In this document: positions 1-7,505 of the stretch, in pieces | Position numbering within the stretch: the stretch's first letter is position 1 | How the letters are laid out: each line of letters starts with the position of its first letter | From: Eshraghiella crossota | GTDB taxonomy: Bacteria > Bacillota > Clostridia > Lachnospirales > Lachnospiraceae | Direction of reading: 5' to 3' | NCBI RefSeq assembly: GCF_025148445.1 | Contig: NZ_CP102270.1 | Span: forward strand, 2,405,001 to 2,469,000 | Length of the DNA stretch: 64,000 nucleotides | Notes under the pieces: generated by a model | Seen by the model: the letters and a program-made list of their open reading frames with translations, nothing else | What the model was told of the DNA's origin: nothing | Database searches by the model: none | Made by a program: the position numbers and the translations under genes

Positions 1-384
1 CATTTTTAAGGCATTCATATACGCAATCGTGTCTTTCTTTTTTAAGACAGCTATATTATCCGAAAATGGCAAAGGAGAATGCATCAAATCATCACACACT
101 CTTACCTCGTTATCAATAGATTCATGTGCTTGTTTTAACTGAGGTAAAATATCCAGTGCTTTTGAAGGAAATGTATACAACATATCAAGCATCTCTTCCC
201 CATTTTTATAAAGAGCATTACCAATTTCACTGTAGTATGTATAATCATTTAGGAACATTTTTAGCCTGATTACATCATCATTTTCATCCAATGCTCGTTT
301 ATATATTTCTGCAAGTTCATCTTTATGTCCACTAGTTTCTCTATTTAGCAGACCTAAGAAATATAAAACTTTCTTTGAATCCAT
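1..384 (-). CDS. Hypothetical helical protein, C-terminus cut by window edge
   Basis: Reading leftwards from the ATG at 384, 128 codons stay open to the window edge (MDSKKVLYFLGLLNRE...). GAGGAT lies 8 nt before the ATG. The next gene upstream stops at 395, only 10 nt away, so this is the last visible gene of the HerA-FtsK operon. The visible part is rich in Leu, Glu and Asp and looks helical, with no signal peptide or membrane segment. Its style resembles the neighbouring 150-residue protein, and both could be TPR-like adaptor proteins, but I see no clear repeat signature. The family is not recognised and function is unknown. The sequence to the left is needed to complete it. Confidence 0.75.
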   Translation of the reverse strand, partial: MDSKKVLYFLGLLNRETSGHKDELAEIYKRALDENDDVIRLKMFLNDYTYYSEIGNALYKNGEEMLDMLYTFPSKALDILPQLKQAHESIDNEVRVCDDLMHSPLPFSDNIAVLKKKDTIAYMNALKM

Positions 385-394
385 TTTGTTATCC

Positions 395-847
395 TCACTT
401 ATCTACATTTTGCAGGATTTCTGCCAATGCAATATACCGTGGATCATTAGGTGAATAGCTAAGTGCAACACTAATATGCCTTAGTGCATCAATTCTTTGT
501 GTCTCGTTTGTTCCATTCCGTAATGCAAGAAGTGCCAGCAAGTATTCCTTCTCAGACGAACTAGAAAGACTATTTATTTTATGAGAATACTTGAATCCTG
601 CACTTTCAGACGCAGCAAACCCTTCAAGTGTAAGACTGTATATCGCTTCCGATACAATTTGCATTTCTGACTCTTCATAAGTAGCATCCGCTTGTAATGG
701 AATATAATTCTTTGGAATATCAATTTTCTTTGATTTTTCACGGAGAACATATTTTGCTGTATCTAGTTTTTCAAATTGAGCAGCCAACTCATAGCACTCT
801 TTCAACTGATACGCTTCAATACTATCCCAAGTATTAATATCTGACAT
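395..847 (-). CDS. Hypothetical soluble helical protein of the HerA-FtsK operon
   Basis: About 150 residues. The longest frame starts at 856 with ATG ATG ATA ATG. AGGTG sits right against the first ATG and 6 nt before the fourth codon, so I choose 847 (MSDINTWDSIEAYQ). The protein is predicted helical. Its C-terminal half (LLALLALRNG..., ISVALSYSPNDPRYIALAEIL) has the spacing of paired amphipathic helices as in TPR-like folds, which is inference only. It sits between the small membrane protein and the truncated last gene, all on the minus strand with short gaps. No catalytic motif is visible and I do not recognise the family. An adaptor or substrate-binding role in the operon would fit but is unproven. 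Confidence 0.75.
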   Translation of the reverse strand: MSDINTWDSIEAYQLKECYELAAQFEKLDTAKYVLREKSKKIDIPKNYIPLQADATYEESEMQIVSEAIYSLTLEGFAASESAGFKYSHKINSLSSSSEKEYLLALLALRNGTNETQRIDALRHISVALSYSPNDPRYIALAEILQNVDK

Positions 848-937
848 TATCATCACCTGTTACATTAGTTAACGAGGAGGATAGTAACTTTCCTCCCCAC
901 TAACACCATGTTCTTTCCAGTAATCACTTCAGCGGAG

Positions 938-1273
938 TTAAATCCTTGAATTATTATTTATTACATTATTTAAATTATTCACTTGCTGCTCAACATTTTT
1001 TTGTACCGATGCCGCTGTCTGATGAGAATTATATGCTACTACACAGCCTACAATTATCAAAATAATTCCCCAAACCGGATGTGACGCAAACATGAGAACC
1101 AAACCAACAAGGGAAATAATAAGCGGCAAAAGTGTACTCATAGTTGTTTTACTCGATGCCGCTTGACTTGTACTCGCTCCCATACTTCTTGCGGAATCAC
1201 AAAGGTTACTGTATGTACCCGTGATTTGACTCTCACAGGCATTTAATTGCTGTCTCGCTTCTTGTGATGTCAT
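938..1273 (-). CDS. Small membrane protein with two central transmembrane helices
   Basis: 111 residues from the ATG at 1273, preceded by a strong GGAGG 9 nt away; a TTG nine bases further upstream is a less likely start. Residues 1-45 are polar, Ser/Ala-rich and probably helical. Two hydrophobic segments follow (LLPLIISLVGLVLMFASHP and GIILIIVGCVVAYN), and then an Asn/Gln-rich tail. The FtsK-like gene stops 2 nt before this start and its end contains this ribosome site, so translation is probably coupled. In context it may anchor the operon's ATPases at the membrane or form part of a channel; both are inference. Family not recognised. Confidence 0.8.
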   Translation of the reverse strand: MTSQEARQQLNACESQITGTYSNLCDSARSMGASTSQAASSKTTMSTLLPLIISLVGLVLMFASHPVWGIILIIVGCVVAYNSHQTAASVQKNVEQQVNNLNNVINNNSRI

Positions 1274-1275
1274 AA

Positions 1276-4200
1276 TTAACAACCTCCTTCATTGATTACT
1301 TCATCATAGACTTCCGCATAACGTTCAATCCAAACTTTTGCCGGCACATCATAAGGTCGGAAATGAGTATTTTTTACATCCCGGCCAATATCCATATAAA
1401 CTGCAGTTTTTCCGCGAAGAGATTTTGCTTCGCTTTCCGCAACAAGGATGTCCATTGATTCCTCATCAAGTCCATATGCAATACGCTTGTCAAACATAGA
1501 ATCATATCGATCTCCAAGCATCATTTCTATACTGCGAATGCTTTCACCCCATACAATACTGTTCACTCCGTATTTTGGCCCATTGATAATAATTTTTTGG
1601 AGCATTTCAATCGAACTTAATTCTCCACCACGATCTTCTTCATATATTCTGCCAGTTCGCAATCTTCTCGCACGATTGATTCCAAAGAACATCAGGAAAA
1701 TTCTTTCATTTGCAGAAAGTGTGCCTTCTGAACGTCCAAGAACCGTTTCATACAAACTAGCTATCAATTCTTCAGCATCACCGACTTTAGCTACTTTTAC
1801 CTGCTGCGGGAATTGAGACTCAAAGAAATCAAAGTCGCATTCTCCGTCTGCCAACTCATCCGCAAAAAGATCAACGATATAAACTAATGCATTTGATTTA
1901 TCTGCATTTGTATGCAACTCTTCATAAAGAACACTCATCATCGAAAGTTCAAACAAACTGAGAGCCATCTTTTCGTCCTTGCTGACAACCAAAAGATTAT
2001 CTCGGTCCTTTTTCCTGAGTTCAGGCATAAATATGCTCTTCTTTCCAAATCCTTGACCCAGAAGAAGCCCATATCCATCTTTAGAATTTCCAAGAGGTTC
2101 AATGCTGTTAGAACCTTCTAAAATCAATTTATTAAAGGAGTTATGTATGTTGTCTTCTGCATTAGTAAGAAGGACTCTGGTCTGCTGTTCTTCATAAAGT
2201 GGTGCAACATCAGGATCTGTAAAATAAGCGTCTAAACGAGTTAAAAGATCAAGTCGTTCTTCTTCATTAATATAACTTACCTGGAAAAAGTTGTTGGCAG
2301 ATTCAACACCACCTCCACCATTATAAATAGCAGCTCCAGCCGGCTGATTTTGAAGAGTACGGATTCCTGCGTTGTCGGCATTTAAAATAGATGCTGCTCC
2401 ATCTTCAGAGCCTTTTACAGCAATACGGATTGCCATCTGACTAAAGTAAGCTTCAAGACCTGCACAGTTATGGAAATCCTGACAAGCAAGAATGACATGT
2501 ATTCCCATTGCTCTACCCTGCATAACCAATTTGTTAAGGCAAGAAAGGCATTCTCTACTAATAGAGTCGCTTTCGCCTTTACTTCTGAATAATTCCTGAA
2601 CTTCATCGAAAATCAACAAGAGCTTAGGCACCTTTGGAACATCGGACAACTTCACATATCCATTAATATCTGACACTCCATATCTTGTGAAATGTTTTGT
2701 TCTAGTCTCCAGTTCTGTGCATAATTCTTTGAGAACATTTAATCCAAATTCACGTTCACTATTTATTGCAACAACACGAAGTGATGGCAAGCGATATCTA
2801 GTATATGCACTAAACTCAACACCTTCTTTAAAGTCAAGCAAGTACATTTGTACTTCATCAGGAGAATAACTGATAAGCGTACTCATGATAAGCGTATGAA
2901 GTAAAGTTGACTTACCAGCGCCAGTTTGTCCAGCAATCAATGCATGATGTTCTGTGCTTCCGCCACCTCTTCCTAAAACCATCTTTACAATAGTATTTGC
3001 ACCTTTGATGCCTATAGGAATTGCTATTTCTTCATGATTTCCAGTAAACCAGTTATTACTATCATAGATATCTTCTTGATACATACTATCAAAGTGTTCC
3101 ACCTTAAGCTGCATGTGCTCAATAACACTGCTGATTAATGGAATAATTTTATTCTTATTTTCGATTGCATCTTGCATGTCGTCTAATTGCAGGAACAGAC
3201 GCTCCTTATCAGTACCGACAAGCATCAATCTATTGCCAGAAGCCTTCGTTTCAACAAGACTCTGCGCAATTTCTGCAACAAGAGTTTCATTTTTCTGTTT
3301 AAGTCGTTCCAACTCAACATCATTAGCGCAGATAAGCACGCACACTCCTAGTGACGCACTATTTCTTACGATAGCATGTAAGTCTTTCAATGCTGTATCA
3401 TTGAAGCCCACCGGAAAGTCAGTTATAGCTAAGACCCTTATAACTTCTTTCTTCAAACGGCTGATTTGATCTCCCCCGTATGCTTGAGCCATATTTTCAA
3501 GACGCTGCCTCAACGTTGCAATTGCATTCTCGATATCCTTTTCTTTGCTCCAAATCTTAGTATCAATGATTCTAGCAGAATTTGGACCTTCAGCAAGTTT
3601 AGGAATATCTGAGAAACTTGCTCCCAGTTCAAGCGGATCGACCATAGTTGCTTCAAGTTTTCCAGCTGGGAAGCTCATGAACAACTTCATAAGTAGCGGC
3701 TGAATTAATCCCTGTACAAAATTTCGTTCCGCAGGTGAGTATCTCATCAACAACGAAATACCATCTGCAAGTCTCTGAGAATATGGAATTTTAACTACAT
3801 ATTCATTGGCCTGCTTTGTTCCTACATCACTAGTCTGCAATTCAACTGCTTGTACAACAGCCATATTGTCCTGTGTATTATTCGGAATAATAAGACCAAT
3901 GTCACCAAGCATTACATAATCAGGAATCTCGGATGGACATTCGTAGTTAGCAGCATTAAATCTCGATGATTTGATTTCTTGTCTGTATGCATGAACTGTT
4001 GTTTTATTGAAGCCCTCTCTAATATCTATCCTGCGGCTATCACAAATATTTTTATACTTAGCTTCAAATCTGCGCTCAGCTTGAGTGTCACGATCAATTT
4101 GTTCTGTACGTGCCTTATCAAGCTTATCATTTCTTGTTCTTTCCGACTCCGCAATTTGACAATTGCAAAGAGTTCGATACGCCTGAACTTTCGAACTGAT

Positions 4201-4833
4201 AGCGGCAGTAACATCTCGCTGTCTGCTTTCTACTGAACTCATACCTCCACGGGCTGCACTTATCGCTCCATCAGCACCTGTTTTTGGCATATTATTAATT
4301 AAATTATTACAAGCAGTGACAATATTATTGACAGCCGATCTTCTATTCTCAGTATTTTTAATATTGTTTTCACACTCACTTGTATATCTCTGTCTTTCAT
4401 CCTCGCACTGTTTCCTTGCGCTTGATGTTACAGAGTCATAAATCTGCTGACTGCCTCTCTTTGCGTCCTCCCACTCTTTTCTAGTTGCGGTTAATTCTCC
4501 TAGAAAAGAGTCTGTGTGGCTCCTTAATGCAACCATAGCTGCCATGGCCTGCTCATGACCAGCAGGGATTTCTTTCCAACCATTCCACGGTTTAGAAGTG
4601 CTAGTTGAATTTAATTCTGGCTGTTTTGATACAGACACAAAGTCAAGTATAATCCCTTGATCGTCGTTTTGCTTAACAACAGCCTCAACAGTTTCACCTT
4701 GATTAACCCCTGCTTCGTCAGCTCCATTAAGCACTCTGCCAATCACACCTGGTGCCAATTCAACAATCAAATTGCCTTGGTAGATGTTGATTACACGTCC
4801 AGAGCACTTTTCTCCTACATCAAAAGTTCCCAT
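1276..4833 (-). CDS. FtsK/SpoIIIE-type multi-domain ATPase with N-terminal S1-like domain
   Basis: 1,185 residues, start at 4833 with GGAGGT 9 nt upstream. Order: an S1/OB-like domain (about 5-70, GRVINIYQGNLIVEL), a long coiled coil (about 95-290), a degenerate ATPase-like domain (about 300-560), a complete FtsK-type ATPase, and a third ATPase-like domain. The complete one has Walker A GQTGAGKST near 630 and Walker B LLLIFDEVQEL near 740. The third has LGQGFGKKS near 926 instead of a P-loop. A chain of one active and two degenerate RecA-like domains recalls EssC of type VII secretion, but EssC carries FHA domains and membrane helices at its N-terminus and none are seen here. It probably pumps protein or DNA together with the HerA-like ATPase encoded upstream. 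The exact family is not recognised. Confidence 0.85.
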   Translation of the reverse strand: MGTFDVGEKCSGRVINIYQGNLIVELAPGVIGRVLNGADEAGVNQGETVEAVVKQNDDQGIILDFVSVSKQPELNSTSTSKPWNGWKEIPAGHEQAMAAMVALRSHTDSFLGELTATRKEWEDAKRGSQQIYDSVTSSARKQCEDERQRYTSECENNIKNTENRRSAVNNIVTACNNLINNMPKTGADGAISAARGGMSSVESRQRDVTAAISSKVQAYRTLCNCQIAESERTRNDKLDKARTEQIDRDTQAERRFEAKYKNICDSRRIDIREGFNKTTVHAYRQEIKSSRFNAANYECPSEIPDYVMLGDIGLIIPNNTQDNMAVVQAVELQTSDVGTKQANEYVVKIPYSQRLADGISLLMRYSPAERNFVQGLIQPLLMKLFMSFPAGKLEATMVDPLELGASFSDIPKLAEGPNSARIIDTKIWSKEKDIENAIATLRQRLENMAQAYGGDQISRLKKEVIRVLAITDFPVGFNDTALKDLHAIVRNSASLGVCVLICANDVELERLKQKNETLVAEIAQSLVETKASGNRLMLVGTDKERLFLQLDDMQDAIENKNKIIPLISSVIEHMQLKVEHFDSMYQEDIYDSNNWFTGNHEEIAIPIGIKGANTIVKMVLGRGGGSTEHHALIAGQTGAGKSTLLHTLIMSTLISYSPDEVQMYLLDFKEGVEFSAYTRYRLPSLRVVAINSEREFGLNVLKELCTELETRTKHFTRYGVSDINGYVKLSDVPKVPKLLLIFDEVQELFRSKGESDSISRECLSCLNKLVMQGRAMGIHVILACQDFHNCAGLEAYFSQMAIRIAVKGSEDGAASILNADNAGIRTLQNQPAGAAIYNGGGGVESANNFFQVSYINEEERLDLLTRLDAYFTDPDVAPLYEEQQTRVLLTNAEDNIHNSFNKLILEGSNSIEPLGNSKDGYGLLLGQGFGKKSIFMPELRKKDRDNLLVVSKDEKMALSLFELSMMSVLYEELHTNADKSNALVYIVDLFADELADGECDFDFFESQFPQQVKVAKVGDAEELIASLYETVLGRSEGTLSANERIFLMFFGINRARRLRTGRIYEEDRGGELSSIEMLQKIIINGPKYGVNSIVWGESIRSIEMMLGDRYDSMFDKRIAYGLDEESMDILVAESEAKSLRGKTAVYMDIGRDVKNTHFRPYDVPAKVWIERYAEVYDEVINEGGC

Positions 4834-4890
4834 TTTTCTTGTACCTCCATACTATTTGTTTTTGGGTTTGTGATATATGCACTGATAAAA

Positions 4891-5052
4891 CTATTTTGCA
4901 CGTGGCTCATTAGCTTTTTTGTTCTGTTCACGACAATGTTCATTATACTTATCTCGAATTTCCTGAGGTGTATCATCCCTAAGTCGTCTTTCACCAGTAT
5001 TTTCATCGATTTCCAAATACTCAATCCACGGTGCTTCTAAAAATGTCAACAT
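4891..5052 (-). CDS. 53-residue charged protein between the toxin-like and FtsK genes
   Basis: A short frame from the ATG at 5052 to the TAG at 4891 encodes MLTFLEAPWIEYLEID... ending NEPRAK. AAAGGAGG lies 8 nt before the ATG and inside the end of the 647-residue gene, whose stop is at 5021, so the two genes overlap by 32 nt in different frames. That arrangement, with the strong ribosome site, is what supports a real gene. The sequence is very charged (TGERRLRDDTPQEIRDKYNEH), has no membrane segment and is probably helical in its second half. It could be a chaperone, an immunity factor or a small structural subunit for the protein encoded just before it; none of these can be decided from sequence. 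Confidence 0.65.
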   Translation of the reverse strand: MLTFLEAPWIEYLEIDENTGERRLRDDTPQEIRDKYNEHCREQNKKANEPRAK

Positions 5053-6964
5053 ATCCTATTCCTCCTTTATATTTATTCATCAAGATATTAGTGATTCTTT
5101 TTATTTCCTTTGAAAGCGGTTTGGCATTTACTCCATTTGCATATACATCTGCAAACGCTTCTGCCATCGTCTCGGAATCATTTTCTAATGCATAAGCAGA
5201 AATGCTCCTCACCAATTCGGTTCTGGTTTTCCTGAAACCATATTCCGTATTTTGTACGTTTGCACATGCAGTTTTAACAATCAATGACGCTTCCGTGCAA
5301 TTATTCCAGGCTGTAACCCTTTGAGCTTCTGTAGTGTATCTTGGATTTGCTTGAATAATAGCCCACTCAACACCATGTGCGGCCTCATGTATTCCTATTG
5401 AAGATGTACTCGCATTTGCTACCCAAAAACCTCTTCTCGACATATCCTTACACGTGCTATGGAGTCTTCTATCATCACCAAAATAATTAGGGTTGAAAGA
5501 CAACGTACTTCCGGTACATGACATAACTCCGGAATCTGAGGTAATTCCTGACTTAAGAAAAGCTCCCACATCAGGATATTCTCTTATAATTGCTTCCACT
5601 CCTCCAATAGCACTTTTTACAGTATCAACATCTAACTTTTCAATTGATGCATCTAGCGTCATTTTATATTGTGAATCCATATATTTTTGAAGAGAATCAA
5701 AATCATTTGCTCGATTAAGTTTATCTCCAGCACTAAGCATTCGAACAACAAAATGCGGAGAATTAGTCCCTTCCTTTTTTGTAACACTTTCAATGTAGCA
5801 AAAAGGAGAATCAAACATGCCCTGTTTAAAAAAACCAACTTGTGTTAAATCAAGTCCTTGTGTTCCCTCCGGAACATGAATTTCAAAAGTAGCATCACCT
5901 CTGGCCCATAGATCAGCTTTAGCAATACTTTCTACTCCTTCATATTTCGCAACGCTCATTATTCCTTCAAATTGATAACATCGTCCAACCAATTCTTCTA
6001 TCGGCAAAGCAGAAAATTTTGAACCTATATCAGCCAGAGACGCTTTCCTAATATATACCGAATCTTTACCAACTTGATGACTGTTTATTAAGTCTCTGAA
6101 ATGTTCAACTTCAGGTGTTGTACTGTGCAATCGTAATGGCTGATTGTATTTTGCAGCATTCTCGACATAGTCTTCGGTATAGTTATAGAGATCATCACTC
6201 AACTGATTCACATCCGTGTACACAGTTTTTCCCATTGATGGAACGTTTTGAAACTCTGTATCTTTTGTCGCCGAATCTTTAGCATCACCATTAAATATTC
6301 GATTAAGAATAGTACCGAGTCCACCTCCTAATGGTGTTCTGATACCTTTACTAGTTAGACCCCCGGCGCCATCACCGCCTTGGTAACTCTGGGTTTCTCC
6401 TCGTGTGTCAATTTGCGAAAAGCCTCCACCTCGCCATTCAGAATCAGTATTGCCTTCACCTCCAACCGCAACATGGTCAGGAGTTGCCTCAATTCCCATA
6501 CTGCGAAGAAGTGCTGCTCTGGCGTTTTCAGCCTCGTTCAGTCGTTGAGCCATGCCTTCAGTTAGTGCAGCTGAATCCACACTAAACGCGCCCGTCTTTA
6601 ACCTTCGCAATTTTTCTAAATTGGATCTTTCGACTCGATTGTGCCTTTCAATCTCTTGAACGTGGTCATTTTTCTGCGCTCTGACACGATTAGCAACTCC
6701 ACGAGCTTGCGATAATGCACGTTGACTTGCCGCTAACTGGTTTTCAGCCATACTCAACTGTGCTCTAGCTTGCTCCACATTCCCTGCCGGATTTCCTTCC
6801 TCATCCGTCTCGCTTGCGGCAGCGAGTTGCCTTCTAGCAGCGGCAACCCTGCTATTAGATGAAGCTACTCTGGCTTGACAACTTTGAACCTTTTGATCCG
6901 CTTCTTTGCCCTGCTCAATGAGTGCTTCAGCCTTTTTTCCGATTTCTTTAAAACTTTTAGCCAT
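5021..6964 (-). CDS. ADP-ribosyltransferase-like and metallopeptidase-like fusion, candidate effector
   Basis: 647 residues, start at 6964 with AGGAGA 8 nt upstream. Residues 1-130 form an Ala/Gln-rich coiled coil. Residues about 255-410 follow the layout of ADP-ribosyltransferase exoenzymes: an Arg block (VYIRKAS near 302), a position where the STS motif usually stands (FEGIMSVAK near 333), and VPEGTQGLDL followed by PFCYIESV near 388 where the catalytic E-x-E strand is expected. The usual STS and ExE residues are not preserved, so activity is doubtful. The C-terminal region has HEAAH near 525 and EAFADVYANG near 603, the zinc ligands expected of a gluzincin-type peptidase. It may be a secreted toxin, or a processing enzyme acting on other subunits. 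Moderately sure of the domains, unsure of function. Confidence 0.7.
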   Translation of the reverse strand: MAKSFKEIGKKAEALIEQGKEADQKVQSCQARVASSNSRVAAARRQLAAASETDEEGNPAGNVEQARAQLSMAENQLAASQRALSQARGVANRVRAQKNDHVQEIERHNRVERSNLEKLRRLKTGAFSVDSAALTEGMAQRLNEAENARAALLRSMGIEATPDHVAVGGEGNTDSEWRGGGFSQIDTRGETQSYQGGDGAGGLTSKGIRTPLGGGLGTILNRIFNGDAKDSATKDTEFQNVPSMGKTVYTDVNQLSDDLYNYTEDYVENAAKYNQPLRLHSTTPEVEHFRDLINSHQVGKDSVYIRKASLADIGSKFSALPIEELVGRCYQFEGIMSVAKYEGVESIAKADLWARGDATFEIHVPEGTQGLDLTQVGFFKQGMFDSPFCYIESVTKKEGTNSPHFVVRMLSAGDKLNRANDFDSLQKYMDSQYKMTLDASIEKLDVDTVKSAIGGVEAIIREYPDVGAFLKSGITSDSGVMSCTGSTLSFNPNYFGDDRRLHSTCKDMSRRGFWVANASTSSIGIHEAAHGVEWAIIQANPRYTTEAQRVTAWNNCTEASLIVKTACANVQNTEYGFRKTRTELVRSISAYALENDSETMAEAFADVYANGVNAKPLSKEIKRITNILMNKYKGGIGYVDIFRSTVD

Positions 6965-6993
6965 TACTACCGTCTCCTAAACTTGAGCGGTTA

Positions 6994-7485
6994 TTAGCCA
7001 AATATTCCGCTCAAGTTGCTTTTCAATGATTCAATCTGTTGTTTTGTCTCATCAACAACACCTTCTGCATCTGAAATGATACCTTCATACTCTCCAGCAC
7101 TTCCTTCCAACTTTGATTGACCTGCCTCTGCCGCATCGCGCCCAATCTCAGAAATTCCACCAGCTTGTTCTAGCTTGCTGATTCCAGACCTAACATTTTC
7201 CAATTCGCTCCCTGTAGCTTCCCTTATTTGCTCTCCTTGCTGCTCTATCTCTTCTCCAGCAGACTCTACTTGTTCGCTAAATGCCCCATCAAAGCTGCTT
7301 TGATAAGATTGGCCGGTTTCACTGATTGCCTGTACATCTTCTTCATCCTGAAGTTCAATACTCTCAAGAACAGCATTAATCTCATCCGCTTGTTCGGTCA
7401 TTTCCAATCCAAGTTCAGTAGTCTCCCTACTGTTCTCTTGCATTTCTTTTATGCCTTCACGATTTTTTTCTCTGAAACTTCCCAT
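6994..7485 (-). CDS. Acidic, fully helical protein of the HerA-FtsK operon
   Basis: 163 residues, start at 7485 with AAGGAGA 6 nt upstream. The sequence is strongly acidic and dominated by Glu, Gln, Ser and Gly, as in an extended coiled coil (EEIEQQGEQIREATGSELENV). It ends in a less charged LKSNLSGIFG. There is no Cys, signal peptide or membrane segment. It is encoded 21 nt after the HerA-like gene and 29 nt before the ART/peptidase-like gene. Helical secreted proteins often precede effectors in type VII-like loci, but I see no WXG motif and the protein is longer than a WXG100 protein. A role as a structural rod, export partner or LXG-like helper is speculation. Confidence 0.75.
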   Translation of the reverse strand: MGSFREKNREGIKEMQENSRETTELGLEMTEQADEINAVLESIELQDEEDVQAISETGQSYQSSFDGAFSEQVESAGEEIEQQGEQIREATGSELENVRSGISKLEQAGGISEIGRDAAEAGQSKLEGSAGEYEGIISDAEGVVDETKQQIESLKSNLSGIFG

Positions 7486-7505
7486 AACTGGTCTCCTTTT
7501 CCGTT

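Noticed and set aside
6994-7485. Identification of the acidic helical protein as a WXG100 secretion substrate
   Set aside because: No WXG motif and about 60 residues too long; only the general helical character fits.
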